Origin: Bacteroidales bacterium
GTDB taxonomy: Bacteria; Bacteroidota; Bacteroidia; Bacteroidales; Dysgonomonadaceae
NCBI GenBank assembly: GCA_012798745.1
Contig: JAAZMQ010000062.1
Coordinates: 1 to 15,048, forward strand
Length of the DNA stretch: 15,048 nt
Reading direction: 5' to 3'
The translations under genes and the position numbers were made by a program. Every line of letters starts with the position of its first letter. Positions within the stretch are counted from its first letter, which is position 1. A model generated the notes under the pieces. It did not search any database and was not told the DNA's origin. It worked only from the letters and a program-made list of their open reading frames with translations. This document shows positions 5,480 to 13,838 of this stretch, piece by piece.

Positions 5480-7122
5480 AATTTTATACGGACAATATAT
5501 TGATCTAAAGGAGTATCTATGACGAAATGAATGAATTTATTTTTTTTACGCACACTCTCCGGGAGATAAAACATAGCCGAATTATTTTCATCGAAGTGTG
5601 CCTCTGCAATTCGAATTCCTTCTTCATCAAGCATATTCACTCGATAAGAATCGTTTCTGAACTGCGGATCTAAAAGCGACAGTACATAATTTTTACCCGA
5701 TTGATCCGGTGCAATGGCAACACGTTCATCGATTATTTTTTTATGAAAGGTATGTAATGTTTTCAATACTTCTTTCATGGCTTTTTCAAAATTGGGAATG
5801 CCATATCCGTAAATAGTATCGGGATGAGCATATTGACTAGACGATCGTTTCACGATATCCACCAGTTCGTTCCTGTTCAACGAAGGATTGATGGACCATA
5901 ACGATGCGATAAGCCCTGCCATAAAAGGTGAAGAAAGTGACGTTCCGTTTGTCATTCCGATTATACCATCACTACCAATAGTAATGGTCCCCGACCCCAC
6001 AGAAACCAAATCGGGTTTGATCCGTCCGTCGGCTGTGGGTCCTGCAGAACTAAACGAAGCAATTACACTATCTGTTCTTATGGCACCGATGGCCAATATA
6101 TTTTCAGCATCAGCAGGTACCGTAATTTTTCCCCAAGGCTTTTTTCTTTCATTACCTGCACTTGCGATTACCAATATACCCTTTTCAAATGCTTTATTGG
6201 CAGCCGATGTCATGAAAGATGTCTTTCCGTCAAGCTGGGGATGAGAGTAACTTAATGTTTCATCGTCGAACTGGTTATATCCAAGAGAAGTATTTACCAA
6301 ATCCACACCCACACTATCGGCATATTCAATAGCTGCCACCCAAAAATCTTCTTCTACAGGGAATTCGCTTTTACTGTCTTCCGAACGAAACAGCCAATAA
6401 TTTGCCTTAGGGGCAGAACCGATCATCAAATCGGGCAAATTAACAGCCATTGTGGAAAGCACTTTTGTTCCATGATCGTTAGCCGAAAAAATATTTCCCG
6501 ACGGAACAAAATCGTGGTATCCGAAAATGTTTACTCCTTCAAAATAAGGAATCACATCGCAATTGGTAAAACCTGCATCAATCACACCCACATGTATTCC
6601 TTTTCCTTGAAACCCCGCTTTTATCATTGATTCTGCATTATGTACCCTAAATTGCTCCTCGGTAAAGCCGAAATAATTATGAAAATCGGGTTCATCCTCA
6701 CAACGAATTCTTTCCAGCCGAGGGCGCATCCAATTAAAACGATCCGTAACCTGTCCCCTCCACACATATTTCACAGAATCGACAAACGGTAATAATTTTA
6801 TCCGCTCGATAGAAGCACTATCGGGAAATTGAACCACGCATGTATTAAACCATCTGCTCTTTGACACAATTTTTCCACCCTCTTTTTCCAGGCAGCTGAG
6901 GTATCCTTCTGAAACCGGGAAATCCAACGAGTCTATCGGCACGTTTTGACGCGATTTCCGCTCAATAGAACGTTTGGATAAAAATTCTTCGGGTTGGGAA
7001 ACCAAAAAAGAGTGGTCGCCTTTATCATTAAGATACACACGAAACATGTATTCAAATGAAGATTGTCCAAACAAAAAAGCAGAATAAATAAAAAATAAAA
7101 CAGATATAAGATTTCGCACCAT
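5476..7122 (-). CDS. Exported subtilisin-like serine protease (S8 family)
   Basis: A 548-residue protease with a Sec signal peptide at 1-20 (basic MVRN, hydrophobic core, FGQ at the likely cleavage point). Residues 21-125 look like an inhibitor-type propeptide region. The subtilase domain (about 165-435) has the full triad: D182 in GVIDAGF, H217 in NDHGTKV and S395 in NGTSLSSPFMAGL. N324 in SAGN serves as the oxyanion-hole residue. About 100 residues follow, rich in predicted beta strands and ending YIVRIKL. These resemble a small beta-sandwich; a type IX secretion signal is possible but not clear. It probably acts in the periplasm or at the surface. Its TGA overlaps the xseA start by four bases, an odd pairing of an exported protease with a cytoplasmic nuclease. 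Substrate unknown. Confidence 0.93.
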   Translation of the reverse strand: MVRNLISVLFFIYSAFLFGQSSFEYMFRVYLNDKGDHSFLVSQPEEFLSKRSIERKSRQNVPIDSLDFPVSEGYLSCLEKEGGKIVSKSRWFNTCVVQFPDSASIERIKLLPFVDSVKYVWRGQVTDRFNWMRPRLERIRCEDEPDFHNYFGFTEEQFRVHNAESMIKAGFQGKGIHVGVIDAGFTNCDVIPYFEGVNIFGYHDFVPSGNIFSANDHGTKVLSTMAVNLPDLMIGSAPKANYWLFRSEDSKSEFPVEEDFWVAAIEYADSVGVDLVNTSLGYNQFDDETLSYSHPQLDGKTSFMTSAANKAFEKGILVIASAGNERKKPWGKITVPADAENILAIGAIRTDSVIASFSSAGPTADGRIKPDLVSVGSGTITIGSDGIIGMTNGTSLSSPFMAGLIASLWSINPSLNRNELVDIVKRSSSQYAHPDTIYGYGIPNFEKAMKEVLKTLHTFHKKIIDERVAIAPDQSGKNYVLSLLDPQFRNDSYRVNMLDEEGIRIAEAHFDENNSAMFYLPESVRKKNKFIHFVIDTPLDQYIVRIKL

Positions 7123-7149
7123 AATTCACCTCTAAATTCAAAAGGCAAG

Positions 7150-7356
7150 TTACTTAAAATTATCCCGAATCTTTTGTTTCTTTTTCAAAACAAAGTAAAG
7201 CACAACAGAAGCAATAAGAGATGCCGAGACGATCAGAACGTATTCACCCCAGTTGCCGGTACGCCGATAACGCGGTAAACTAACAATTGCCATCACAACT
7301 GTATATATAATCAGCAAAACAGGCACTACCACATATGATTTTATTTTCTTTTTCAC
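7150..7356 (-). CDS. Small two-helix membrane protein, function unknown
   Basis: A 68-residue protein with a basic N-terminus (MKKKIKS), a membrane segment at about 7-27, a short polar loop (PRYRRTGNWGE), a second segment at about 38-57, and a lysine-rich tail. Both termini should face the cytoplasm. It lies 27 bp upstream of the subtilase and 47 bp downstream of the dipeptidase on the same strand, so co-transcription is likely. The charged ends and clear two-pass pattern support a real gene; I do not recognise a characterised family. Confidence 0.7.
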   Translation of the reverse strand: MKKKIKSYVVVPVLLIIYTVVMAIVSLPRYRRTGNWGEYVLIVSASLIASVVLYFVLKKKQKIRDNFK

Positions 7357-7403
7357 AACAACCGACTTTTACTTCCCTTTTTAAATGTGCTATATATATG
7401 CGA

Positions 7404-8867
7404 TTAACCGATTTCCTCCAAAACCGAAACCAAATACTCGTACGTTTTTTCTACCGATTCTATTTCTACCGATTCCTCCGGAGAATGCGCTCCGGTTATC
7501 GTGGGACCAAAAGAAACAATATCCACGTTATGTCCGATATTCGATTGAATGATTCCACATTCCAAACCGGCATGAATAACGGACACAATCGGCCGTTTTC
7601 CGTATTTTTCAAGATACACTTTCTCCATTGTATGCAACAATTCGGAATCGATATTCGGTTGCCACCCCGGATAATCGCTGTTGATTTCAACTTTTGCACC
7701 GGCCAGTAAAAATACACTTTCGACCGACGAACAAACCCATTCTTTTCGGCTTTCGGAAGAACTACGAACCATTAATTTTACTTCAATTTTTCCTTTTGAG
7801 GATGTTACCGCCGCCAAATTAACCGAACTCTCTACCACACCCGGGAAATCGGGCAACATGCTTATCACCCCATGCGGACAGCCTTCTATCGCATGAATAA
7901 TATCGTCTTGAATTTCAGCAGGTATAAGACTCTTGGGTAATTTCACTTTTTCTGCTTCAAAAATAATCCCTTCTTCAATTCCCCGATATTCTTCGTTAAA
8001 AAGATCTTCGTATTCTAGCACCAGATCGATCAAATCTTCCGATAATTGTTCGGGAATAGTAATCACTGCAAATGCTTCACGCGGAATAGCATTGCGCAAC
8101 GACCCTCCTTGGATGCTTGCCAAACGCGCTTCGTAGTTTCGTACCGCATTTTTAAGGAAACGGTTCATCAGTTTAATGGCATTAGCCCTACCCAAATGAA
8201 TTTGAGCTCCCGAATGTCCACCTTTTAATCCTTTAAGACTAATCCTGAAAGCAACATCACCTTTTTCTATTTCTGTATCGTCTTTATATTGAATCGTTGC
8301 ATTCACATCGGCCCCACCGGCGCAACCCACACATAATTCGCCTTCTTGTTCGGAATCGAGATTAAGCATAAGCGTTCCGGTAAATAAATCTTTTTTCAGT
8401 GCGAAAGCCCCATTCATTCCCCCTTCTTCATCAACCGTAAAAAGAGCTTCAATAGGCGGATGTTGCAACAATTTATCTTCGAGAACAGCCATAATCATTG
8501 CCACACCAATGCCGTTGTCTGCACCTAAAGTTGTGAAACGAGCTTTTACTCTGTCTCCCTCCACATAAGCATCAATGGGATCTTTAGTAAAATCATGTTG
8601 AATATCTGTATTTTTTTGAGGAACCATATCCAAATGCGCCTGCAAGATTACGGTCTGTTTCCCTTCATAACCTTTCGAAGCCGGTTTCCGAATGAGCACA
8701 TTGCCGGCTCTATCCTGAACGGTTTCCAAATCGAGCGATTTACCGAAATTCACCATAAATTTGGTTACCTCTTTCATATGTCCGGTAGGACGCGGAATTC
8801 GCGTCAACTCATAAAAATGACGCCATACATTTTGCGGTTTCAGATCTATTATTTCTTTCGTTTCCAT
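7404..8867 (-). CDS. pepD: Aminoacyl-histidine dipeptidase (M20 family, PepD type)
   Basis: A zinc-dependent cytosolic dipeptidase of the M20 family that cleaves Xaa-His and other dipeptides. The length of 487 residues is normal. Metal and catalytic residues are visible: H78 and D80 in QAHLDMVPQ, D117 in LGADNGIGVA, E147 and E148 in VDEEGGMNGA, D171 in NLDSEQEGE, and a late H461 in GAHSPEES. The lid domain lies between about 200 and 390 and includes the family block KGGHSGAQIHLGRANAIKLM. It follows the PF03706-type membrane gene by 39 bp on the same strand. No TAnnTTTG promoter is seen in that gap, so it is probably read through from upstream. Confidence 0.93.
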   Translation of the reverse strand: METKEIIDLKPQNVWRHFYELTRIPRPTGHMKEVTKFMVNFGKSLDLETVQDRAGNVLIRKPASKGYEGKQTVILQAHLDMVPQKNTDIQHDFTKDPIDAYVEGDRVKARFTTLGADNGIGVAMIMAVLEDKLLQHPPIEALFTVDEEGGMNGAFALKKDLFTGTLMLNLDSEQEGELCVGCAGGADVNATIQYKDDTEIEKGDVAFRISLKGLKGGHSGAQIHLGRANAIKLMNRFLKNAVRNYEARLASIQGGSLRNAIPREAFAVITIPEQLSEDLIDLVLEYEDLFNEEYRGIEEGIIFEAEKVKLPKSLIPAEIQDDIIHAIEGCPHGVISMLPDFPGVVESSVNLAAVTSSKGKIEVKLMVRSSSESRKEWVCSSVESVFLLAGAKVEINSDYPGWQPNIDSELLHTMEKVYLEKYGKRPIVSVIHAGLECGIIQSNIGHNVDIVSFGPTITGAHSPEESVEIESVEKTYEYLVSVLEEIG

Positions 8868-8906
8868 AATAAAATGTTTTCAGTATTTTCTCCTTATTGT
8901 ACCATG

Positions 8907-9923
8907 CTATTTTTTTAATTCTACTTCCACTGTTTTAGGTTGTGGCGTTCGTTTTACATAAGGTAATGCCACGATGCCAAATACTCCACATAAAATAATC
9001 CATATGGATTGAATTGTAAACACAGCTCCTGCAAAAGCCCCTGCTTCTTCGTAACCGACACCCAAAATAACCAACGAAGAAATTACCATAAAATGCCACG
9101 CACCTACTCCGCCCTGTACAGGCACTGCAACACCTACATTACTCATGGTGAAAACAATCAGCCCCGCAAGAGGTCCCAATCCTTTAGTAAAATCAAAAGC
9201 ATAAAAGCATGTATAAAAATACAAATAAAAAGAAAACCACACGAGTATTGTATAAAAAATAATACGCTTCTTCTCTTTCATGTGAGCCACCATTTTTAAA
9301 TCGCGCACCACACCTTTAAAAAAATTGCGTGTTTTCGTTACAGGACGAGTGTTTCTAAATACCTTGAATACAACAAAAAAAACAAGGATTGAACCTATCA
9401 GAATAGCATAAAACCACACCGAACTAAACAAATTTACGATGCTCTCGCCATAATCGGGATTATCCCGAAAATACGAAATAAAAAAATCGAGATAAAGAAT
9501 CATACTCAAAATAACAAGTAAAACCGAGGCGAGCAGATCAAAAACTTTATCCACAAGATAGGTTTCGAATGCTTTTGCAAACGGAACACCTTCATAGCGT
9601 GTAAGGGCTGCACATCGCCACACGTCACCTGCACGCGGCAACAAAAAATTTACGGCATAATTGCCGAGCGTGGCATAAATAACACTTGGCCGTTTGGGGC
9701 GATATCCTAACGAATTGATAAACACCTCCCAGCGCAATCCGCGAATGATGTTACCAAAAAGTCCAAATATAAGTGAAATGAGAATAAATTCGAGACGGGC
9801 ATTTTTTACAATCTTCCAAAGGGTATTCAAATCGGTATTCCGATACAGCAGCCAAACGATAAGAATTCCCACACCCAGCGAAACAGCCGTTTTTACTATA
9901 TCTTTCAGGGATTTCGAATTCAT
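8907..9923 (-). CDS. MprF-type flippase-like integral membrane protein (LPG synthase TM family)
   Basis: A 338-residue protein with about seven to eight hydrophobic segments, matching the PF03706-type (UPF0104) family. That family is the membrane half of MprF lysyl-phosphatidylglycerol synthase/flippase, and many members stand alone. Signature stretches are IIRGLRWEVFINSLG (59-73), GNYAVNFLLPRAGDVWR (87-103), YLVDKVFDLLA (122-132) and VPVQGGVGAWHF near 270. The lipid it might move is not shown. The gene ends in TAG (8907-8909), the only TAG stop among the 15 genes here, after an AAA AAA pair of codons. An in-frame TGA lies at 8880-8882. If UAG were read as serine by the CUA tRNA, the protein would gain one serine and eight more residues. 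It is first in the long minus-strand run. Confidence 0.88.
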   Translation of the reverse strand: MNSKSLKDIVKTAVSLGVGILIVWLLYRNTDLNTLWKIVKNARLEFILISLIFGLFGNIIRGLRWEVFINSLGYRPKRPSVIYATLGNYAVNFLLPRAGDVWRCAALTRYEGVPFAKAFETYLVDKVFDLLASVLLVILSMILYLDFFISYFRDNPDYGESIVNLFSSVWFYAILIGSILVFFVVFKVFRNTRPVTKTRNFFKGVVRDLKMVAHMKEKKRIIFYTILVWFSFYLYFYTCFYAFDFTKGLGPLAGLIVFTMSNVGVAVPVQGGVGAWHFMVISSLVILGVGYEEAGAFAGAVFTIQSIWIILCGVFGIVALPYVKRTPQPKTVEVELKK

Positions 9924-10108
9924 ATCGTTTTAAATTTGACTTTTATCTTCCCTATACATCACTGAAACAATGTTGATCATAAAATCGTAACAATCTTGGA
10001 ATTAAAACAAGCACACTTCATATTTTTAAACACGAGTTTTGTGCCTGTTTTTTTAATAAATTCCTTACCTTTGCGCCAACAAAGATAGGTATTTTAATTA
10101 AATAACAT
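9924..10108. other. Divergent intergenic region between the PF03706-type gene and ksgA
   Basis: A 185-bp AT-rich gap between the starts of two opposite transcripts, so it must hold both promoters. The ksgA side has a clear -7 element at 10066-10073. On the minus side the best I see is a weak TACGATTT around 9985-9992 with a TTG upstream, too poor to call. No ORF or RNA structure is evident. Confidence 0.5.
10066..10073 (+). promoter_or_regulatory. -7 promoter element of ksgA-corA
   Basis: TACCTTTG, the same octamer as at tRNA-Pro, ends 35 bp before the ksgA ATG. A TTTG at 10038-10041 lies 24 bp upstream, a little further than usual. The leader has no Shine-Dalgarno sequence, as is typical for Bacteroidetes. 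Confidence 0.6.
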
Positions 10109-10933
10109 ATGTTGCCGGTAAAGCCAAAAAAAAATCTCGGGCAGCATTTTCTGAAAGACACGGAAATTGCAAAACATATAGCTGATACGCTCGACGAATT
10201 TCCTTTACTTCCTGTGCTGGAAGTAGGGCCGGGAACCGGTATACTTACACGTCATCTCATCGAAAAACAACGCGATTTAACCGTTGTAGAAATCGATCGC
10301 CGATCTGTTGCATATTTGCGAGAACACTATCCCGAGTTACAAGACAAGATCATCGAAAACGATTTTCTGAAATTGAACCTTGCCCAACTCTACGACAACC
10401 ATGCATTTTGTTTAATCGGCAATTATCCTTACAATATTTCGTCACAAATTTTTTTCAAAGTATTGGCCAATAAAAATCTTATTCCTTGTTGTGCAGGGAT
10501 GATACAAAAAGAGGTCGCCGAACGTATGATCGCTTCACCGGGCAACAAAACATATGGCATTCTCAGTGTCTTGTTGCAGACATGGTACGATATCGAGTAT
10601 CTTTTCACGGTAAGTGAACATGCGTTCATCCCTCCGCCAAAAGTCAAATCGGCAGTTGTGCGCCTCACACGCAATAGGCGCGAGAAACTCAATTGCGACG
10701 AAAAATTATTCAAAGCGGTAGTGAAGACAGGATTTAACCAACGACGCAAAATGCTACGCAATTCCCTTAAGTCACTGCTGTCAGAAGAAAGTCGAATGCC
10801 CGATAATCCCTTACTTAATCAACGTCCCGAGCAGTTATCCATTGCACAATTTGAGGAACTTACCAACTTGCTTGAGCCGTTAGCAAAAGACCTTTCTTCG
10901 AGAGAAAAAAGAACGGATTCATTTACCGATTAA
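10109..10933 (+). CDS. ksgA: 16S rRNA (adenine-1518/1519 N6)-dimethyltransferase
   Basis: KsgA (RsmA) uses SAM to dimethylate two adjacent adenines in the 3' hairpin of 16S rRNA, a late check in 30S assembly. The 274-residue length is normal. It opens with KPKKNLGQHFLKD (5-17). The SAM-binding motif I is LEVGPGTG (37-44) and the acidic motif II is EIDRRS (61-66). NDFLKL follows, and the catalytic NYPYN motif is at 105-109. HAFIPPPKVKSAVVRL marks the start of the C-terminal helical domain, which ends with TGFNQRRKMLRNSL. corA follows by 12 bp on the same strand, so the two are probably one transcript from the promoter at 10066. Confidence 0.97.
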   Translation: MLPVKPKKNLGQHFLKDTEIAKHIADTLDEFPLLPVLEVGPGTGILTRHLIEKQRDLTVVEIDRRSVAYLREHYPELQDKIIENDFLKLNLAQLYDNHAFCLIGNYPYNISSQIFFKVLANKNLIPCCAGMIQKEVAERMIASPGNKTYGILSVLLQTWYDIEYLFTVSEHAFIPPPKVKSAVVRLTRNRREKLNCDEKLFKAVVKTGFNQRRKMLRNSLKSLLSEESRMPDNPLLNQRPEQLSIAQFEELTNLLEPLAKDLSSREKRTDSFTD

Positions 10934-10945
10934 AAAACAAACAAA

Positions 10946-11890
10946 ATGGCGGAAATCAAACTTTTTTATCATAAAGACGGAGTCATCAGATTAAGTCGAA
11001 GCCTCGATTTTTTAAAATCGACACCGATTGAGAATTTTTTATGGATCGACCTTATCGATGTGGACGAAGAAATAGAGAACGAACTCGAAGACTTCCTTAA
11101 AATATATATTCAGGAAGAGGAAGAAATAGTGGAGATTGAAATGTCGTCGCGCTACATCGAAACCAACGACACGCTGGTGGTAAACTCCAACTTCCTGTTG
11201 TCGAATTTCGAGAGTGATCCCGTTTCCTTTATTCTTAAAAACAATATATTGGTAACAGTTCACAGTCAGGAACTCATTTCGTTTCACGAAACCATAAAAA
11301 AAATCTCGGCCAATCCCAAGAATTACACCACAGGAGCCGATGTATTGGTAGCTCTTTTTGAAACGCGGGTCGAATTCGACGCCGATATGATTGAGGATAT
11401 GACCCAAAAAATCACCTTGCTCAGTAACAATATCAGCTTACAGGAAGCCGACGAAGAGCTGCTATCCGAAATCAAAAATCTTCAGGAAAAAACCATGATG
11501 TTACGCGAAAACATCATCGATAAGCAACGAACGGTTTCGAGCATGATTCGCAGCGAATTCATGCGAGCCGAGCTTCAACCCAAACTGAATATGATTATTA
11601 AAGATATCAATTCGCTCATCGAGCACATCAATTTCAGTTTCGACCGTTTAGACTACCTGCAAGATACATTTCTGGGTTACGTGAATGTGGAACAAAACAA
11701 AATCATCAAAATATTTACCATTGTTTCTGTTGTCTTCATGCCACCCACACTTATTGCCTCTATTTACGGCATGAATTTTCGTTATATGCCCGAACTCGAC
11801 AAAAAATGGGGATACCCTTTTTCCCTCATTATAATGGTTTTATCGGCCGCATTCATTCTGCTTTTCTTCAAAAAGAAAAAATGGTTGTGA
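10946..11890 (+). CDS. corA: CorA family magnesium/cobalt transporter
   Basis: An inner-membrane divalent cation channel, pentameric in the family. The 314 residues comprise a cytoplasmic alpha/beta domain (about 1-130, very acidic around 60-70), a long helical funnel region (about 140-250) and two C-terminal membrane helices (about 254-273 and 290-308). The signature YGMNF at 274-278 lies at the mouth of the pore between them, and the protein ends in a basic tail (KKKKW). All parts of the family are present. It follows ksgA by 12 bp. Its TGA is six bases from the stop of the convergent GNAT gene, with no terminator hairpin visible between them. Confidence 0.95.
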   Translation: MAEIKLFYHKDGVIRLSRSLDFLKSTPIENFLWIDLIDVDEEIENELEDFLKIYIQEEEEIVEIEMSSRYIETNDTLVVNSNFLLSNFESDPVSFILKNNILVTVHSQELISFHETIKKISANPKNYTTGADVLVALFETRVEFDADMIEDMTQKITLLSNNISLQEADEELLSEIKNLQEKTMMLRENIIDKQRTVSSMIRSEFMRAELQPKLNMIIKDINSLIEHINFSFDRLDYLQDTFLGYVNVEQNKIIKIFTIVSVVFMPPTLIASIYGMNFRYMPELDKKWGYPFSLIIMVLSAAFILLFFKKKKWL

Positions 11891-11896
11891 TTCGAT

Positions 11897-12772
11897 TCAT
11901 TCCAGCATAAAATTCATTTGGGGCTTTTTTTCGGGAAATAACGTTCGCAAAGGTTCATCTTTCTGTGAAGTATGGTAACCCAACAAAAGCTGAACCAACT
12001 CCCCGATCGGAACATGAAAATGGAAGTCACCTTCTTTGCGTTGTCTTTTACACTCTCCTCCTTGAACAACAAAAGTATCCTCATTTTCCGGCAAAAGAGA
12101 ATCTTTAACCGAAAGCGAGAAAATTTTATCTTCGTAATGTTGGGCAAAAACACTCAACAAGGTTTCTGCATCGATTATCCGAGCCATTCCCATAAGGTTT
12201 CGTTTAGGCGGAAATCCGAAGAGAGCAGCCTCCTCGACGATCGAACAAAAATCGTCGAACGATTTCTGCACCGTCATATCCTTTTGTCTGAACCATCCAT
12301 CAAACTCGCGATAAGCTCCGTATAAATCGTCGGGGTGACGAGCAAGCAATTCCTTCAACGATGGCAATTCTTCCGTGCCCGCATCGAATGCCTGAGCAAA
12401 ACCAAACGGGGCATAAAATTCCATCAGTCCTGCATCTTGAGGCACCAATAGGGTAAGAGGGATATTTCTTTTTCTCATTTCTTGAAAAGACTGCTTCAAG
12501 AGAGCAGACATATATCCTTTGCCACGGTATGCAGGAAGCGTGCATGCTCCTGAAATATACGCTATGGGAATTTCTTTCTCACAAAAAGTGAACATATAGG
12601 GCAACATTTGCAGCGACGCTACGGGTTTGCCGTCTTCAATATACACCAACGTATTTTCGTTGCGATATTTATCACGAAAATAGATATCCATATACGCATC
12701 GGGGTCGCCAAAAACGGTTTTCCACATGTATCGTACCTGAGGCGCTATAGTATTATCGGCATATTTTATCAT
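11897..12772 (-). CDS. GNAT acetyltransferase with Eis/SCP2-like C-terminus
   Basis: A 291-residue cytoplasmic acetyltransferase. The N-terminal GNAT domain (about 1-130) has the acetyl-CoA-binding motif A in ISGACTLPAYRGKGYMSALL (R83-G84-K85-G86 loop) and motif B in LVPQDAGLMEFYAPFGF. The C-terminal part (about 197-290) begins RIIDAETLL and has FSLSVKDSLLPEN and a late IGELVQLLLGY. That is the pattern of the SCP2-like domain seen in Eis-type proteins. At 291 residues it is shorter than the roughly 400 of Eis, which suggests that the second GNAT-like domain is reduced or absent. The acceptor is unknown. It lies 64 bp downstream of the DUF2156 gene on the same strand, possibly co-transcribed. 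Confidence 0.85.
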   Translation of the reverse strand: MIKYADNTIAPQVRYMWKTVFGDPDAYMDIYFRDKYRNENTLVYIEDGKPVASLQMLPYMFTFCEKEIPIAYISGACTLPAYRGKGYMSALLKQSFQEMRKRNIPLTLLVPQDAGLMEFYAPFGFAQAFDAGTEELPSLKELLARHPDDLYGAYREFDGWFRQKDMTVQKSFDDFCSIVEEAALFGFPPKRNLMGMARIIDAETLLSVFAQHYEDKIFSLSVKDSLLPENEDTFVVQGGECKRQRKEGDFHFHVPIGELVQLLLGYHTSQKDEPLRTLFPEKKPQMNFMLE

Positions 12773-12836
12773 TTGTCACTAAACCGGTAACTGGGTGATT
12801 GGTTGAAAATAAATACAATTATTCGGCGAAGAAAAA

Positions 12837-13742
12837 TTATTTGCCTTTCAACCTTAGGGTGTATTTTTCCAACAAAATATCGGGTCGATAAGAAAGTTTC
12901 GCTTTACGCAACGATTTAAGCCCCATATCTTCTTCTCTATTGATATAAGTAAACTCGCTTGCTTCATGTTCCACGAATTGCTGATTGATGATGGCATATG
13001 CCTCGGGCACATCGTCGCTCATTGCCTTCTCTACATGCACATCAAGCGTATCTTTGGTAAGTTGTGAACCAACAGAGAAAGCAATCATTTGCCCTTCAAT
13101 GCAAATTACGCCCCCACGCAATTCCAAATATTCAAAATTATCGAGCATCATCCGTGTTGCATAATGATCAAACCTCAACGACAAATCTTTATCTTCGCCT
13201 TTCTCTTCCATCCATTTTTCCAACATTTGCTTGCATTCCTTCACCAAGTCGGGTCTCCCCGTCAACGATTTATACGACCAATCGTAATTTTTTTTGAACC
13301 GATTGACGTAATTTCGCTTACTCTGCAACTTTCTGCCTTTCAGATGGATAAGTTTATCCGAAGTGTAAATATAATCAAATAATTTTCTATTGGGTGTTTT
13401 ACGGAATGCTCCCGGCATCGCCGCATCGATTTCTTTCCACATCTGTGGAGTTACGGAACTCAACCGAAAAGGGATGCCAAGCCGGGAAGCATCTTCCATT
13501 AATATTTCTATAGCCCCCTTCAGGTTACCCTTTCCAAGAGGTTTGAGGTAAGATATGCCGTTGTCATCGTCTCTAAAACGAATCAACAACCAATCGTTGT
13601 ATATCGTAAATTCGGTTTGAAACTTTATACTCCAACAACACAAATTGGTAAAACAAAACTCGGAAGCCCGATAATTTTGTTGCTCCAAAAAAGGTTTAAT
13701 AAGTGGTCTATCTTCAAGTTCCACTTTTTTGAATGATAACAT
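12837..13742 (-). CDS. DUF2156 protein (PF09924-type, MprF transferase-like)
   Basis: A 301-residue soluble protein resembling the DUF2156 family, a double GNAT-like fold that also forms the aminoacyl-tRNA-using half of MprF. Features are FTNLCCWSIKF (31-41), LKGRKLQSKRNYVNRF (134-149), a central IEGQMIAFSVGSQL strand block, and a C-terminal YINREEDMGLKSLRKAKLSYRP (266-287). No membrane segment or signal peptide is present. Members in Bacteroidetes are of unknown function; lipid or peptide aminoacylation is only an analogy to MprF. It lies between the trpS terminator and the GNAT gene. The 30 bp between that terminator and the ATG have no recognisable TAnnTTTG, so its promoter is uncertain. 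Confidence 0.85.
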   Translation of the reverse strand: MLSFKKVELEDRPLIKPFLEQQNYRASEFCFTNLCCWSIKFQTEFTIYNDWLLIRFRDDDNGISYLKPLGKGNLKGAIEILMEDASRLGIPFRLSSVTPQMWKEIDAAMPGAFRKTPNRKLFDYIYTSDKLIHLKGRKLQSKRNYVNRFKKNYDWSYKSLTGRPDLVKECKQMLEKWMEEKGEDKDLSLRFDHYATRMMLDNFEYLELRGGVICIEGQMIAFSVGSQLTKDTLDVHVEKAMSDDVPEAYAIINQQFVEHEASEFTYINREEDMGLKSLRKAKLSYRPDILLEKYTLRLKGK

Positions 13743-13772
13743 ATATATAAATTTTTGCTTTGTTTATACAAT

Positions 13773-13809
13773 AAAAAAACAATCGGATAGGAGTTTTTCT
13801 TCCCGATTG
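13773..13809 (-). terminator. Rho-independent terminator after trpS
   Basis: On the minus strand CAATCGG (13803-13809) pairs with CCGATTG (13780-13786) across a 16-nt loop. Seven T follow (13773-13779). It begins 29 nt past the trpS stop. Confidence 0.8.
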
Positions 13810-13838
13810 CGTTCTTTAAATAATAAGTACCGTATATT

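Noticed and set aside
5476..5720. Type IX secretion sorting domain at the end of the subtilase
   Set aside because: The tail ends YIVRIKL and has some beta-rich pattern, but the conserved blocks of the sorting domain are not clear enough to call.
5888..6244. 118-codon open frame on the plus strand opposite the subtilase
   Set aside because: It is antisense to the catalytic domain and shows no promoter or motif.
8595..8918. 107-codon open frame on the plus strand opposite the start of pepD
   Set aside because: A shadow frame without start signals or recognisable domains.
8907..8918. Run of seven A before the TAG stop as a programmed frameshift site
   Set aside because: No downstream hairpin or pseudoknot is visible, and a lysine-rich C-terminus explains the A run.
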